Assembly (NCBI GenBank): GCA_902705835.1
Contig: CACSIN010000012.1
Coordinates: 181,346 to 245,345 of the forward strand
Origin: BD1-7 clade bacterium
Lineage (GTDB): Bacteria > Pseudomonadota > Gammaproteobacteria > Pseudomonadales > DT-91
Direction: 5' to 3'
DNA: 64,000 nt
The translations under genes and the position numbers were made by a program. Numbering within the stretch: the first letter of the stretch is position 1; each line of letters opens with the position of its first letter. Shown piece after piece: positions 17,005-26,320 of the stretch. The notes under the pieces are model-generated. The model was not told the origin of the DNA, ran no database searches, and was given only the letters and a program-made list of their open reading frames with translations.

Positions 17005-17238
17005 AGGTATCAATTTGTCTTTAGTCTAAACGGCAACTCAACACGCCAATGGAGCGATCTAGTTATAGACGCGCGACGACTACGGACAACCTGAATCTAT
17101 CATGAAAGCAGTGCCGAATACTCAGCATCTAGCAACTACATTTCATTACCGTTTACTGGTGCAGCCAACTTATCGACGCCCAGCAACCAAGGCCCAAATA
17201 CACTGATGGATGATTTTCGACTCGATCTAAGTCGCTAA
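17005..17238 (+). pseudogene. possible coding remnant with a frameshift
   Basis: Two adjacent frames look protein-like but are not joined: RYQFVFSLNGNSTRQWSDL and VIDARR up to about 17090, then, in another frame, HESSAEYSASSNYISL ending DDFRLDLSR and a TAA at 17236. A real terminator follows directly. It could be the end of a decayed secreted or lectin-like gene; I cannot name a family. A 33-codon frame overlapping the GNAT stop (ATGA at 16928) is also present but unsupported. Confidence 0.25.
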
Positions 17239-17271
17239 GCTTGTTTTTGTATAAACCGACTTAACCCTGCT

Positions 17272-17315
17272 CCCCCGGGATGAATATCTGGAAGATATGA
17301 ACCCGGGGGTTTTTT
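17272..17315 (+). terminator. rho-independent terminator
   Basis: CCCCCGGG (17272-17279) pairs with CCCGGGGG (17302-17309), with an inner ATCT/AGAT pairing, followed by a T-run. It is the plus-strand terminator after the nitroreductase-GNAT operon or the remnant before it. Confidence 0.8.
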
Positions 17316-17368
17316 ATGGGAAGGATATGCATATAGGCAAGGAGCATTAATGCTCCCTTCTTTTGGGG

Positions 17369-18787
17369 TTAGGCGACAACCAAACCTGAGACATCACACG
17401 CTGCGTTTTCTTCCATGTTCCCTTCCGCTATCTTATCCGAATCCTCTTCTAAGACTGCTCCAATCCCCTTAGAGACTTGTTGTAATACTGCAGGCTTCGA
17501 TGTGGATGAAGCTTCATTTACATCGACTGCTTGTCGGATGGACTTAACATACGCATTGTAACGCGAAAAAGCCGCATCGACTTGTTCAGCAGTCAGGCCA
17601 AACATATCCAATGAAGGCTTGTGCTTAGCCCGTGTTTTTTCGGCATCATTGGCCATATGAGCTTGAAGGCTCGCAGCAACTTGAGGTGTAAACTCCCAGC
17701 CAAAATGATCATAGAGTTTGCGTAAATGCAGCGCAGGATCAGAAACAAATTCGTCGTAGTGAAGGTGATAAATAGAATTCGCGTGTCTTGGGTCCATCAA
17801 CAAATCAACACTCTGGTCGAGGTCTGTCGCGAACAGCTCCAGCATCTGCTTCCCCAAACGGTGAAGATCTATGTCATCTGTGACGATCTGCCGATAAGAC
17901 AAGGCCAAGCTACAAAACGAATTTAATAAACCTTTCGGGTCTCTGTGGGTAAAAACGATGTCTGCATCCGGATAGGTGTCTCTCAAGTTATCAAGCGCGC
18001 TGGGGTAGAATGGCGACTTCATCACCCAGCGTTTGTCGGGTTGATCAAGCTGCAATGTTTGCAGGCATAATTTGTGAGTATCCAAACGGCGTTGCCAGCT
18101 CTGTTGCGCAATCCAACGTTGATATTGAGGCATTTCAAACAAAACACTGTTTTGATGACATTCAAAATCGACAGCATGCACGATATTGCATTCCTGCGGC
18201 AAATCAGGCCCGCAGGGATGAATTTTCGCCGCTAACGGGGCTAGATAATCCGTTGCACTGATCATTATTTTTGATCGTTGATAGCGCTTTTTCGCACTGG
18301 AAGCCGCTTTGTAATCAACCGGGTTCAACGCTTCCCAACCGAGCATACTGCGATGGCGATCATCCAGATTTAGTAGCTGGTGCAATAACGTCGTACCCGT
18401 GCGCGCACTACCAGCAATAACGACCGGGTTATCAATAGTGGTTTCAGTAATCGTCGGATTATTCTTTTGCTGCTCTAACGTAAATTTGGTAACGAGACTG
18501 TTAACACAAAAACCGTTAAACAATATGATACCTACCGCATTCAATGCAGTTTGCTGTACATCCTCAATCATTACAGCAAGGCCTTCCCGGTGAGCAGTCG
18601 ATGGAATTCGTGTCAGCCCGCATCGCTTTAATGCTTGCTGCTCCATTTTCTCAATCGACCAGATCTTGGGGCTCATACCCATACGCGATCGTAAGCGCCC
18701 TATCGCGTTTATCATCCCGATCGCCAGCGGCCGATGAATATATTGAGACAATATATCAGTGTTAGTTTTAGATTCACTAACTGCCAT
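17369..18787 (-). CDS. sulfotransferase family protein
   Basis: 472 residues. The PAPS 5'-phosphosulfate loop is readable as PVVIAGSARTGTTLLHQLL (residues 121-139), and the 3'-phosphate region as DADIVFTHRDPKGLLNSF. This subtype (Sulfotransfer_3-like, about 400-470 residues) is common in marine and mycobacterial genomes, often near lipid or sterol genes; the acceptor is unknown. The last 60 residues are low-complexity and acidic. The gene is single, transcribed away from a 446-bp divergent region that holds a perfect palindrome 80 bp before its start. Confidence 0.88.
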   Translation of the reverse strand: MAVSESKTNTDILSQYIHRPLAIGMINAIGRLRSRMGMSPKIWSIEKMEQQALKRCGLTRIPSTAHREGLAVMIEDVQQTALNAVGIILFNGFCVNSLVTKFTLEQQKNNPTITETTIDNPVVIAGSARTGTTLLHQLLNLDDRHRSMLGWEALNPVDYKAASSAKKRYQRSKIMISATDYLAPLAAKIHPCGPDLPQECNIVHAVDFECHQNSVLFEMPQYQRWIAQQSWQRRLDTHKLCLQTLQLDQPDKRWVMKSPFYPSALDNLRDTYPDADIVFTHRDPKGLLNSFCSLALSYRQIVTDDIDLHRLGKQMLELFATDLDQSVDLLMDPRHANSIYHLHYDEFVSDPALHLRKLYDHFGWEFTPQVAASLQAHMANDAEKTRAKHKPSLDMFGLTAEQVDAAFSRYNAYVKSIRQAVDVNEASSTSKPAVLQQVSKGIGAVLEEDSDKIAEGNMEENAACDVSGLVVA

Positions 18788-18867
18788 ACCACATTCCTAT
18801 TGTTATCCCTGTAGGCTTTTGAATTTATTGCATAAATTACAATGAGTAAAGCTATCAACCTATTTCA

Positions 18868-18893
18868 AATATTGACACAGAAATGTCAATATT
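18868..18893. promoter_or_regulatory. 26-bp palindromic operator
   Basis: AATATTGACA (18868-18877) and TGTCAATATT (18884-18893) are perfect reverse complements with a 6-bp spacer. This is the size and shape of a TetR-family operator. It lies about 80 bp before the sulfotransferase start and about 340 bp before DUF2505. The rest of 18788-19233 shows no gene. Confidence 0.65.
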
Positions 18894-19233
18894 CAGTGAC
18901 TTTACGCTGAATATGCTTGAGGCACCGAGCTGACTAGCTATCGATCCCAATACCATACTAATCCACATTCCAAATCTAACGTTTTAACCAATTACTTACA
19001 TCTATTTTTTATAACTGGAGTTATGTTTAATAACCAGCTACCTAAAGTTATTCTAAAAACACTGTTTCTGCCAGTAGAAATACTACCGTGTTCTGATACA
19101 GCTTTGGCGCGCGCCAGTGCTCTACCACATGCATTGAGGTAGCGTGTAAATAGGGCTATTTATTGCAGAAAAGATAATAAAATGGCAGGCTAAAACGCAT
19201 AAAAACACGAACAATCAGCCCCAAAGGAATACC

Positions 19234-19710
19234 ATGAGCGTCAAGTACAACTTACCTTACGATGCCGAATCTGTTTTTGAACTACTAACTGACCCGGATT
19301 TTTTGGTTCAACGATCACTCGAGTGTGGCGAGTTAAGTGCCGACGCTGAAGTCGAAGAAGATGGCATAAAAACACACGTCATTATGAACCGTGAAGTAGT
19401 GCGAGAACTACCTAAGGTGTTAGCGAAAATCTTTGACCCGAAACAAACGTTACATATGAAAGAGTCTTGGCAGCAGGTTGGCAGTAACTTTGTCGGCAAA
19501 TCTGAATTCACCATCGAAGGCCAACCGGCATCGTTATCTGCGGATATGACGATCAAGCCGACAAACTCCGGCTGTGAATACGCCATTACATACAAGGCGA
19601 AAGCCAACATTCCACTTGTTGGCGGTAAAGTTGAAAAGTTTATTATCGCCAATTGCGAAGATGCTATTCCTAAAGAAGTAGCATTTCTTGAAGAGAAACT
19701 CGCGGGTTGA
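19234..19710 (+). CDS. DUF2505 domain-containing protein
   Basis: 158 residues, the family's usual length. DUF2505 proteins have a START/polyketide-cyclase-like (SRPBCC) fold and occur in actinobacteria and gammaproteobacteria with lipid or sterol metabolism. Recognisable parts are the N-terminal MSVKYNLPYDAESVFELL with DPDF, the central EVVRELPKVLAKIF, and the C-terminal GKVEKFIIANCEDAIPKEVAF. A role in binding a hydrophobic ligand is inferred from the fold. AAAGGA precedes the ATG. Confidence 0.85.
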   Translation: MSVKYNLPYDAESVFELLTDPDFLVQRSLECGELSADAEVEEDGIKTHVIMNREVVRELPKVLAKIFDPKQTLHMKESWQQVGSNFVGKSEFTIEGQPASLSADMTIKPTNSGCEYAITYKAKANIPLVGGKVEKFIIANCEDAIPKEVAFLEEKLAG

Positions 19711-19741
19711 GGCCATATTGATCAACGACGTAAGCGCTTAA

Positions 19742-19780
19742 TTTCAAGGTAATGGCGCAGTCATCGGCATTGCCTTGAAA
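19742..19780 (+). terminator. 3' hairpin after the DUF2505 gene
   Basis: TTTCAAGGTAATG (19742-19754) pairs with CATTGCCTTGAAA (19768-19780), 12 of 13 positions complementary. It lacks a strong T-run. The remainder of the 347-bp gap to 20057 shows no gene. Confidence 0.5.
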
Positions 19781-20057
19781 TGCGTCTCAATCTAATCGTT
19801 ACTATGTAAAACAACTATGGCAAACAATCCTGTTCCTCTCGAATTCAACGAGGTCCAACCGGAGGAAACCTAATAGCCCCTCAGTGAATCGAATCTAGGA
19901 ATATCACCATCGCGTTAAATACATGTAACTAATATAGCAATTTGGTGCCTTAACTATCCAAGCCATTGCACTCAATTTATAGTGCGCGTATCTCTATCAA
20001 TTAACCACCGACACCCTCCACCCATTTATCTTCCACCCCTTTATAAGGAGCCGAGCG

Positions 20058-20837
20058 ATGACCTCAGGCAACACAGCACTTGTCACTGGCGCCTCAGGTG
20101 GCATTGGTCTCGAATTGGCCAAGATCCACGCAGCAAAAGGAGGCGACCTGGTACTTGTTGCTCGCTCCCAAGATAAGCTGGAAGCCTTGAAACAGACCCT
20201 GGAATCGACCCACAAGATTAAAGCCACCGTCTTACCGGAAGATCTCACCTCCCCCGGAGCAGCTCAACGGGTTTTTGAAAAAACCGAACAACTAGGCCTG
20301 CAGATAGATGTGCTGATCAATAACGCCGGTATCGGCGGCCTGGGTCATTTTCACCAACAGAAACTGGCCGACAGCACCCAGATAATCGATCTCAATATTC
20401 GCGTGCTTACCGAGCTCACTCACCTCTACCTCGAAGGTATGGTGCAGCGTCGCCACGGCAAAGTACTGAATGTATCGTCAACGGCATCGATGTTGCCGGG
20501 CCCGATTCAAGCGGTTTACTACGCAACAAAGGCTTACGTCACATCGTTTTCGTTGTCGTTAGCCGAAGAGTTGTCTGAATTCGACGTCACCGTTACCGCA
20601 TTATGCCCTGGCCCGGTTCATACCGGCTTTGCCGACACCGCCAATATGCAAGGGCTCAGCGTGATGAAGGTTGCCCACAAAGCCGATTCGGTGGCAGCAA
20701 AGGGCTACCGAGCTATGGAACGCGGTAAGCTGGTTTGCTTCAATGATCGAATTTTACAATTCTCACTGGAGTGGATGGTTCCGCTGTTGCCAAGAAAACT
20801 CGTATTGAAAATGTCGCGCTTACTGATGGAAGCTTAA
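20058..20837 (+). CDS. SDR family NAD(P)-dependent oxidoreductase
   Basis: A 259-residue classical short-chain dehydrogenase. The cofactor motif TGASGGIG lies at residues 10-17, followed by VLVARS, an arginine-serine pair that suggests NADP(H). NNAGIGG marks strand 4. Catalysis uses the serine in LNVSSTASM and the tyrosine-lysine pair in YYATKAY. The C-terminal region (CPGPVHTGF) resembles DltE/YqjQ-like ketoreductases acting on fatty or steroid ketones. AAGGAG stands before the ATG. It is a single gene. Confidence 0.92.
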   Translation: MTSGNTALVTGASGGIGLELAKIHAAKGGDLVLVARSQDKLEALKQTLESTHKIKATVLPEDLTSPGAAQRVFEKTEQLGLQIDVLINNAGIGGLGHFHQQKLADSTQIIDLNIRVLTELTHLYLEGMVQRRHGKVLNVSSTASMLPGPIQAVYYATKAYVTSFSLSLAEELSEFDVTVTALCPGPVHTGFADTANMQGLSVMKVAHKADSVAAKGYRAMERGKLVCFNDRILQFSLEWMVPLLPRKLVLKMSRLLMEA

Positions 20838-20957
20838 CGGCATTCAAGGGTTAACAATTACGCGCTAGATGTCGGTACACCCCGTTAAAGCGCAAATTAG
20901 TATGCGGCGTGCGAGATGTACTGAATGTGAGGCGCATTCGAATGAGCGTCTAAGCTC

Positions 20958-21917
20958 TCAATGATTAAAGCCGCCCCAATACGACTCCGCATTGCCGCAT
21001 TTGCAAACGTAAATCGACCCCCCCGGCATAATGGTGCCATGTTTGCGGTGCCACATTTGTGTGTTGCATTTCGAACACCAGTCACCTAGGTGACGTTCGG
21101 AGTGCTCAGCCGTCATGCGAGCAAACACGGGCATACGATTACCAAACCCACAAGTTCGGCAGACATATACGGTTCTACGGGCATTAAAAGTACCGTTCTG
21201 AGGGTGTACTTTTTGAAAACATTCACACTCATAATCCATGTGTGGTTCCCAAGGGGTAGATTTCGGGTGATACCGCTGCCACGCTAATTGTGCTTCAGCG
21301 CCACCTGGGTGAGCACTCGCAAATGTATCCTCCCATGGAGGTCCGCAGGGCACACTATTGATCCAAAATTGTACATTCAATTTGACGTTTGCTTCATGAC
21401 GATTTCGGTACAGCCAACGTAACTCTACCGAGGTGTATGAGGGCTCACTATGACGCATACCGGGCTTTATAATCTGGCGTTTCGAGGCCACAAGGTCAAA
21501 GTCGATGCCATCAAGGATAAAGTGAAGATGATGGCGGTCAGCATCGTTTCGAGAAACCATCCACTCTATACCCCCTTTGACTTTTCTTCCAACATCATCA
21601 CTCTTGCCCTCAACCTCCTCTTCACCACTTGATCTCCCTGTTAGCGGCCGTAAAGCAGTATGATATTTCGGGTGATTTTGCATGAAATCAAGAAATTCTT
21701 GATTCACATCACCACACCAGACTGGCCAGATTTTTTTCTTGAAAACCCCTTCTTTTTCTATCGTCGTTCCCGCGAACAAATCGATAAATCGAGTCGGGTC
21801 GCCGATCGAATGCTCAAACGCGTTCACGGTAAACATGTAGTTAGTGCGCTCTTCCTTCAAACCATAGATCATATCCCCCCGCTCATAGGTCGTATTCCAA
21901 GGTTCGGAAAATGGCAT
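20958..21917 (-). CDS. unrecognised protein with C-terminal zinc-ribbon motifs
   Basis: 319 residues from ATG 21917, which has GGGAG upstream; a longer in-frame start at 21983 lacks one. I do not recognise the family. The middle holds DADRHHLHFILDGIDFDLV (about 126-143) and SVELRWLYRNRHEANVKL, a mixed alpha/beta region with a conserved-looking histidine pair. The C-terminal 90 residues carry paired cysteines spaced like rubredoxin or zinc ribbons: CRTC (253-256), CSKC (281-284) and CKC (305-307), with nearby histidines. No signal peptide or membrane segment. It stands alone, with an inverted repeat 125 bp upstream. Confidence 0.6.
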   Translation of the reverse strand: MPFSEPWNTTYERGDMIYGLKEERTNYMFTVNAFEHSIGDPTRFIDLFAGTTIEKEGVFKKKIWPVWCGDVNQEFLDFMQNHPKYHTALRPLTGRSSGEEEVEGKSDDVGRKVKGGIEWMVSRNDADRHHLHFILDGIDFDLVASKRQIIKPGMRHSEPSYTSVELRWLYRNRHEANVKLNVQFWINSVPCGPPWEDTFASAHPGGAEAQLAWQRYHPKSTPWEPHMDYECECFQKVHPQNGTFNARRTVYVCRTCGFGNRMPVFARMTAEHSERHLGDWCSKCNTQMWHRKHGTIMPGGSIYVCKCGNAESYWGGFNH

Positions 21918-22040
21918 AGAAGACTCCCGCATGCAATGCGCACGAAAATACCTGCAACGCATGAGTTGCCCTAAACAACCCATTTACGCGTTCGACATAT
22001 CATCCATACTCGGGTTCATCCTAAGTACAACAAAGAGCAG

Positions 22041-22062
22041 AATCTCAGATAAATGTGAGATT
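22041..22062. promoter_or_regulatory. inverted repeat upstream of the zinc-ribbon gene
   Basis: AATCTCA (22041-22047) and TGAGATT (22056-22062) with an 8-bp spacer. It could be an operator for the gene starting at 21917; short enough to be chance. Confidence 0.3.
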
Positions 22063-22189
22063 TCTAGGGCCAAATGGGCTAATTAAATTGAGACTACGTA
22101 ACGCACCCATCACGGATAGAACAACACTACCAAAAAAGAGCACTGTGGGAATCAATCAACGTAAGCACGTGTTCTCATCGCACCTAAAA

Positions 22190-22440
22190 CTAGTGTTTAC
22201 CCACTAGCTCATGTTTGCCGCTGATACCCAACTTGGCATAGATACATTTCGAATGACTCGGTGTCATCGATACGGCAATATCCAGTTCTTTTGCCACTTG
22301 CTTAATAACCTCTACCTCTTTTACTCCATAGCCGTTAGTTGGCTGTTATCTCGTGCTGTCGGCTCACGCAAAATCAGTAAGATAAGCCTTTATTGCCGAT
22401 AGTTTCGGCGCCAATAATCAAAATATCCAAGTCGACAAAC
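22190..22440 (-). pseudogene. relic of a LuxR/NarL-type response regulator
   Basis: Three reading frames together spell the end of a LuxR-family regulator. LILREPTARDNSQLTAME is the linker and first helix. VEVIKQVAKELDIAVS, then SHSKCIYAKLGISGKHELV, is the helix-turn-helix, which compares with the family pattern KEIAKxLxISxxTVxxHxxNIYxKLGISxxHEL. Upstream, FVDLDILIIGAETIGNKGL may be the receiver end. At least two frameshifts separate these pieces, and about ten residues are missing from the first helix. No intact copy is in the window. Confidence 0.65.
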
Positions 22441-22960
22441 TGTGTATTGGATGGCAAGTCATTTGGTCCCCTGCATCAATTGTCACAACAGAAGGGTATT
22501 GTAAAAAACGGCTACCCCATCGGAATGTCCCATGATGGCGTATTGATAAATGCCAGTGTCAGTATCTAACGACGAAAAATAGCGAATAGTTTAAGCAATC
22601 TATCCTCATAGTACCGAGCCCCCTATAAACAAAGCCCTGATAGCGTTCTAAGGGTTATTCATCACGATACAACGACTCATCAGCACACACAAACGGCTTC
22701 TTCTTTAGTTCCACTAACTGCATTTATTCGCAACCAAACGGTGCTCCTGAGTACTCGAAGGGAAGACAACTTAACTAAGGGGCTTAGAAGGTCGCAAGGT
22801 TCGCTCAACGGTTTGGTGCACGATAGTTACAAACCGTACAAGTGTGGTAGTCTACAGTCACTTAGTATTTGCTAATTTCGATTGATATCAATAACTTAAT
22901 AATCCCAATCAAATTGACAACAGCAATGCTACAGACCTGAATCGCCACATCGGAAATTTA
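22441..22960. other. gap without a supported gene
   Basis: Short protein-like fragments appear on the plus strand near 22470-22570 but cannot be named or joined. The region next to the LuxR relic looks like decaying coding DNA. The final 100 bp hold the promoter side of the acyltransferase gene. Confidence 0.4.
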
Positions 22961-23917
22961 ATGCCTAAATCCTGTATTCACCCCCGCTATTGGCCAACCT
23001 GGATGGGCCTGGGGTTGCTTTGGTTAGTCACTCAACTACCACACAGATGGATAATTTCATTAGGAACACATATTGGCCACCTGCTCTACTGCATCTTGAA
23101 ACGGCGGCGAAACATCACAGAAGTTAACGTGCAGCTGTGCTTCCCCGAAAAAAACGCAGACGAACAAGTAAAGATCGTCAAAGCCATTTTTGCCAACAAT
23201 GCCTGCGGAATTCTTGAAGCCGCTATTGGTTGGTGGTGGCCTGAACAAAAGCTGCGCGGGATTACTGAAATACGCGGTTTGGATGTCTTGGAAGACACTA
23301 AAGCCGAAGGCAAAGGGGTATTATGCCTAGGCGCCCATTTTACGACACTCGAGCTATGCGGCACGTTGATGCCAATGTACACACAAACAGATGCTACGTA
23401 TCGCCCGCAGAACAATGAAGTGATGGACTGGATGATCCTCAAAAACCGCCAACGTAACTGTGGCGCGGTTATTGATCGCAACAATACACGTTTGTTTATT
23501 CGCCGACTCAAGCAAGGCAACACAGTATGGTATGCACCGGATCAGGATTACGGCGCTAAACACAGCGTATTTGCTCCGTTTTTTGGTGTCGAAGCCGCAA
23601 CGATTGTAGCCGCTAACCGCTTGGTCAATATTACCAAATCACCGATTGTGGTTTGTTTTCACTACCGTAAACCCGACAACAGCGGCTATGTGATTGAGTA
23701 TTTTCGACCGCCAGCTCTGAGCGACTTCCCGAGTGGCGACGACCAGCAAGATGCACTGTGTATCAATCAGGTGATGGAAGAGATTATCCGTAAAAAGCCC
23801 GAGCAATACATGTGGGTGCACCGCCGCTTCAAGACCCGCCCGGTTCGCGACAAACACTTTTATACCACCGGCTATCAATCGATATTGAAACAACGCCTGG
23901 CCGACGCTCAAGCCTAA
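22961..23917 (+). CDS. LpxL/HtrB-type lipid A acyltransferase
   Basis: 318 residues. It transfers a secondary acyl chain to Kdo-lipid IVA at the inner-membrane cytoplasmic face. The N-terminus HPRYWPTWMGLGLLWL is the classic LpxL/LpxP opening and forms the membrane anchor. The catalytic HX4(D/E) is H126-FTTL-E131. Further family blocks are WYAPDQDYG and HSVFAPFFGVEAAT, and a C-terminal YMWVHRRFKTRP. Length is normal. The start has only a weak ribosome-binding site. It is a single gene, convergent with the EamA permease. Confidence 0.93.
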   Translation: MPKSCIHPRYWPTWMGLGLLWLVTQLPHRWIISLGTHIGHLLYCILKRRRNITEVNVQLCFPEKNADEQVKIVKAIFANNACGILEAAIGWWWPEQKLRGITEIRGLDVLEDTKAEGKGVLCLGAHFTTLELCGTLMPMYTQTDATYRPQNNEVMDWMILKNRQRNCGAVIDRNNTRLFIRRLKQGNTVWYAPDQDYGAKHSVFAPFFGVEAATIVAANRLVNITKSPIVVCFHYRKPDNSGYVIEYFRPPALSDFPSGDDQQDALCINQVMEEIIRKKPEQYMWVHRRFKTRPVRDKHFYTTGYQSILKQRLADAQA

Positions 23918-23953
23918 TCCGTCAACTCACACGCTGTCGACGTCTTGGTAAAT

Positions 23954-23987
23954 GCCTAGTCCTTGGAATTTCGATCAAGGGCTTGGC
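23954..23987. terminator. hairpin between convergent acyltransferase and permease genes
   Basis: GCCTAGTCCTTG (23954-23965) pairs imperfectly (9 of 12) with CAAGGGCTTGGC (23976-23987), followed by GTTATTT. It probably terminates the acyltransferase transcript. Confidence 0.45.
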
Positions 23988-24008
23988 GTTATTTCCGCAT
24001 TCGTCAGT

Positions 24009-24914
24009 TCAAATACCCTTTAAGCTTGCGTTATCCCACTCTGATAAGTAAATGCCTGCCAGCGCCAAAAACAAACCCAGTATTTGCATTGGTGTGACCG
24101 ATTCCCCTAAAAACATAACCCCCATCAATACACCTAAAACCGGAACTAGATAACCATTCAAACAGGCAAACTCAGCACCTGCACGCAGCACCAACCAATA
24201 AAAGATCAAATACCCAACACCTGTACTGAAAACACCTAACCCGAGTAAAGCCAGCAACGAGTCCTGATGATAAGACGCTGAAAATGGTGCATCAAAAATC
24301 AAGGCCAACGTGCCCAACCCCAGTGCTGCATAGAAGAGGTTAAAGGTCGTCAAAACAAACGGATCCATACCCGTGCACCAGCGTTTGTTGAGGCTCGCAG
24401 ACACGGAGAATGCCAACAGACCGGAAATATACAATAACGACGACCAAAGATTGTTGCTGCCTTGAAGAATGTTATCCACACCAACCATAAAACCAATACC
24501 ACTAACGGCAACAACAGCACCTAACAGGTTGATCCACCGAAACGCGCGAGTGTGTGTCAGAGACACACCAATTAACCAAGACGACACCGGTAAAAACGTA
24601 ATCAAGAATGCAGCATGAGACGCCGACAAAACGGTTTCACTGCGCGCAATAGTGAACCACATATAAGCAACCAGCAGTCCACAAATGGCAAAACTGGCCT
24701 GGTGACGCAGTGACCGAACATCCGTCAATAAAGGTTTTTTCAACACTGCAAATACCAGCAACATGAACGAACAGCTAATCACTGCCCGCACCGCCATGAC
24801 GGATAGCGGCGGTATATCTCGGTCTGCTACCTTCACAAAAAGAAATGTGCCGGCCCAAAGAATCGATACAGCCAGCAAACCTGCAACATATGGCCCTCTA
24901 ACAGAATTTGCCAT
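24009..24914 (-). CDS. EamA family DMT permease
   Basis: 301 residues with ten predicted helices in two EamA repeats. The first repeat runs from AGLLAVSILWAGTFLFVKVA, the second from LLYISGLLAFSVSASLNKRW to PVLGVLMGVMFLGESVTPMQILG. The second ends in the family's conserved glutamate-glycine turn. Substrate unknown; relatives export amino acids or other metabolites. It is a single gene. Confidence 0.92.
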   Translation of the reverse strand: MANSVRGPYVAGLLAVSILWAGTFLFVKVADRDIPPLSVMAVRAVISCSFMLLVFAVLKKPLLTDVRSLRHQASFAICGLLVAYMWFTIARSETVLSASHAAFLITFLPVSSWLIGVSLTHTRAFRWINLLGAVVAVSGIGFMVGVDNILQGSNNLWSSLLYISGLLAFSVSASLNKRWCTGMDPFVLTTFNLFYAALGLGTLALIFDAPFSASYHQDSLLALLGLGVFSTGVGYLIFYWLVLRAGAEFACLNGYLVPVLGVLMGVMFLGESVTPMQILGLFLALAGIYLSEWDNASLKGI

Positions 24915-25126
24915 GCTTCATGCCCTGAATGATTTTTCGCCCCGTCGGTACCTACCCTGTATTGAGCAGGTATCGGGCCTATCAAACAAACATAGCAGCT
25001 TACATATCCATCGATGCGACTTCCGGTGCTCGCATAAAACGCCTGACGCAAAACGTGCGAAGCAAAGCCTTAACCCACATTAAAATTCGACAGGCGTTCT
25101 CGCTAATTCTTAACCAAATAAATACT

Positions 25127-26320
25127 TCAGTTTTTCGCTGATTTTAGCGGTTTTGCGCCACACGTAGTCCATACCCCCTTCCAATTCAGCAACAGACATT
25201 TGTTTCGGCTGACACACACATGGCTCCCGTCATACTCTGACCAATCTTTGATTAAGATACGCCCATCTGCATCGAGTTTTCGAAATGTTTCACTGCCCGG
25301 AAACGGAATCAGCATATGTGGCACCATTTTATCAACGCCGATATCCTGCACGAATGTGATAGTTTCCTGAAATATCGAAGAAGTATGCTCATCAAAGCCG
25401 AATAAAAAATCGCCCCAAATTTCCATATCATGCGCACGAATAGTCGCTAGGTATTCCTTCATTTTTGCCGGTTTCACAAAAGACTTTTTCTGCGCTTTTA
25501 ATGCTTCTGCCGACGGTGTTTCGATGCCCAATAGTATCGCCTTTACACCCGCCTTTTGGGCTGCCACCAGCAACTCAATATCGCGAGCAATCAGCACCGT
25601 TGTCTCACCAAAAAATTTAAGACCAATTGGCGCTATCGTTTCAAGCAATTCGAGCGCATAGGCTTTGTTGTATATCAGATTATCGGAGTGCAATTCAACC
25701 CACTCGACACCGATAGACTTTAGGTGTTTCAGCTCTTCCACAATGTGCTCAACAGGTCGCAGGGTGAAGCTTTCAAAGAACTCGTGTACTAGGCAAAAAT
25801 CACACTTGAATGGGCACCCACGAGTCACAACAACAGACCAAGTGTAACCGTATTCTGCTGGAGAGATAATATCTGTCGGGTAAGGGTTGAGGTTGGCGAG
25901 ATCAACCGCCTCATGGCTTTCATAAACAGGTTTTAAATGGTTGTTTTCGACATCTTGCAACACCTGCTCCCAGTAGCTTTCAACCTCGCCGAGGATCAAC
26001 GCATGGGCAAACCCTGCGGCTTCTTCTTGATTAAATTGGGTATGCAACCCGCCGAAAAGAATGGTTTTACCCTTGTCATGAAATCGTTTGGAAATTTCGT
26101 AAGCGCGATAGGCATCCGGCGTCGACATAAATATAACGATCAAATCAGCATCCGAGCTGAAGTCGGTTTTCATACCGATCGTTTCATCACACATTTCAAT
26201 CTGATGCTGTTTGGGCGTCGCAGCAGCGGCTGCAAATATATTTTGAGGCGGGCCACCGGTTTCGGCTTTGTACTTGGAATAATCACTACCTGCTGAGGCT
26301 TTGATAAGGTATATCTTCAT
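25127..26320 (-). CDS. B12-binding-domain radical SAM protein
   Basis: About 397 residues from ATG 26320, led by GGGAG. The N-terminal 130 residues form a cobalamin-binding-like Rossmann domain (DADLIVIFMSTPDAYRAYEI, TILFGGLHTQFN, ALILGEVE), without the DxHxxG histidine, so cobalamin may bind base-off or not at all. The radical SAM core has C169-x3-C173-x2-C176 in RGCPFKCDFCLVHE, then ELHSDNLIYN and GDFLFGFDEHT. BchE/HpnJ-like enzymes of this layout do methylations or ring rearrangements of lipids and tetrapyrroles. The substrate is unknown, and no pathway partner adjoins it. Confidence 0.88.
   Translation of the reverse strand: MKIYLIKASAGSDYSKYKAETGGPPQNIFAAAAATPKQHQIEMCDETIGMKTDFSSDADLIVIFMSTPDAYRAYEISKRFHDKGKTILFGGLHTQFNQEEAAGFAHALILGEVESYWEQVLQDVENNHLKPVYESHEAVDLANLNPYPTDIISPAEYGYTWSVVVTRGCPFKCDFCLVHEFFESFTLRPVEHIVEELKHLKSIGVEWVELHSDNLIYNKAYALELLETIAPIGLKFFGETTVLIARDIELLVAAQKAGVKAILLGIETPSAEALKAQKKSFVKPAKMKEYLATIRAHDMEIWGDFLFGFDEHTSSIFQETITFVQDIGVDKMVPHMLIPFPGSETFRKLDADGRILIKDWSEYDGSHVCVSRNKCLLLNWKGVWTTCGAKPLKSAKN

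Noticed and set aside
16928..17029. A 33-residue gene overlapping the GNAT stop (ATGA)
   Set aside because: Too short, no similarity; noted only as a coupled open frame.
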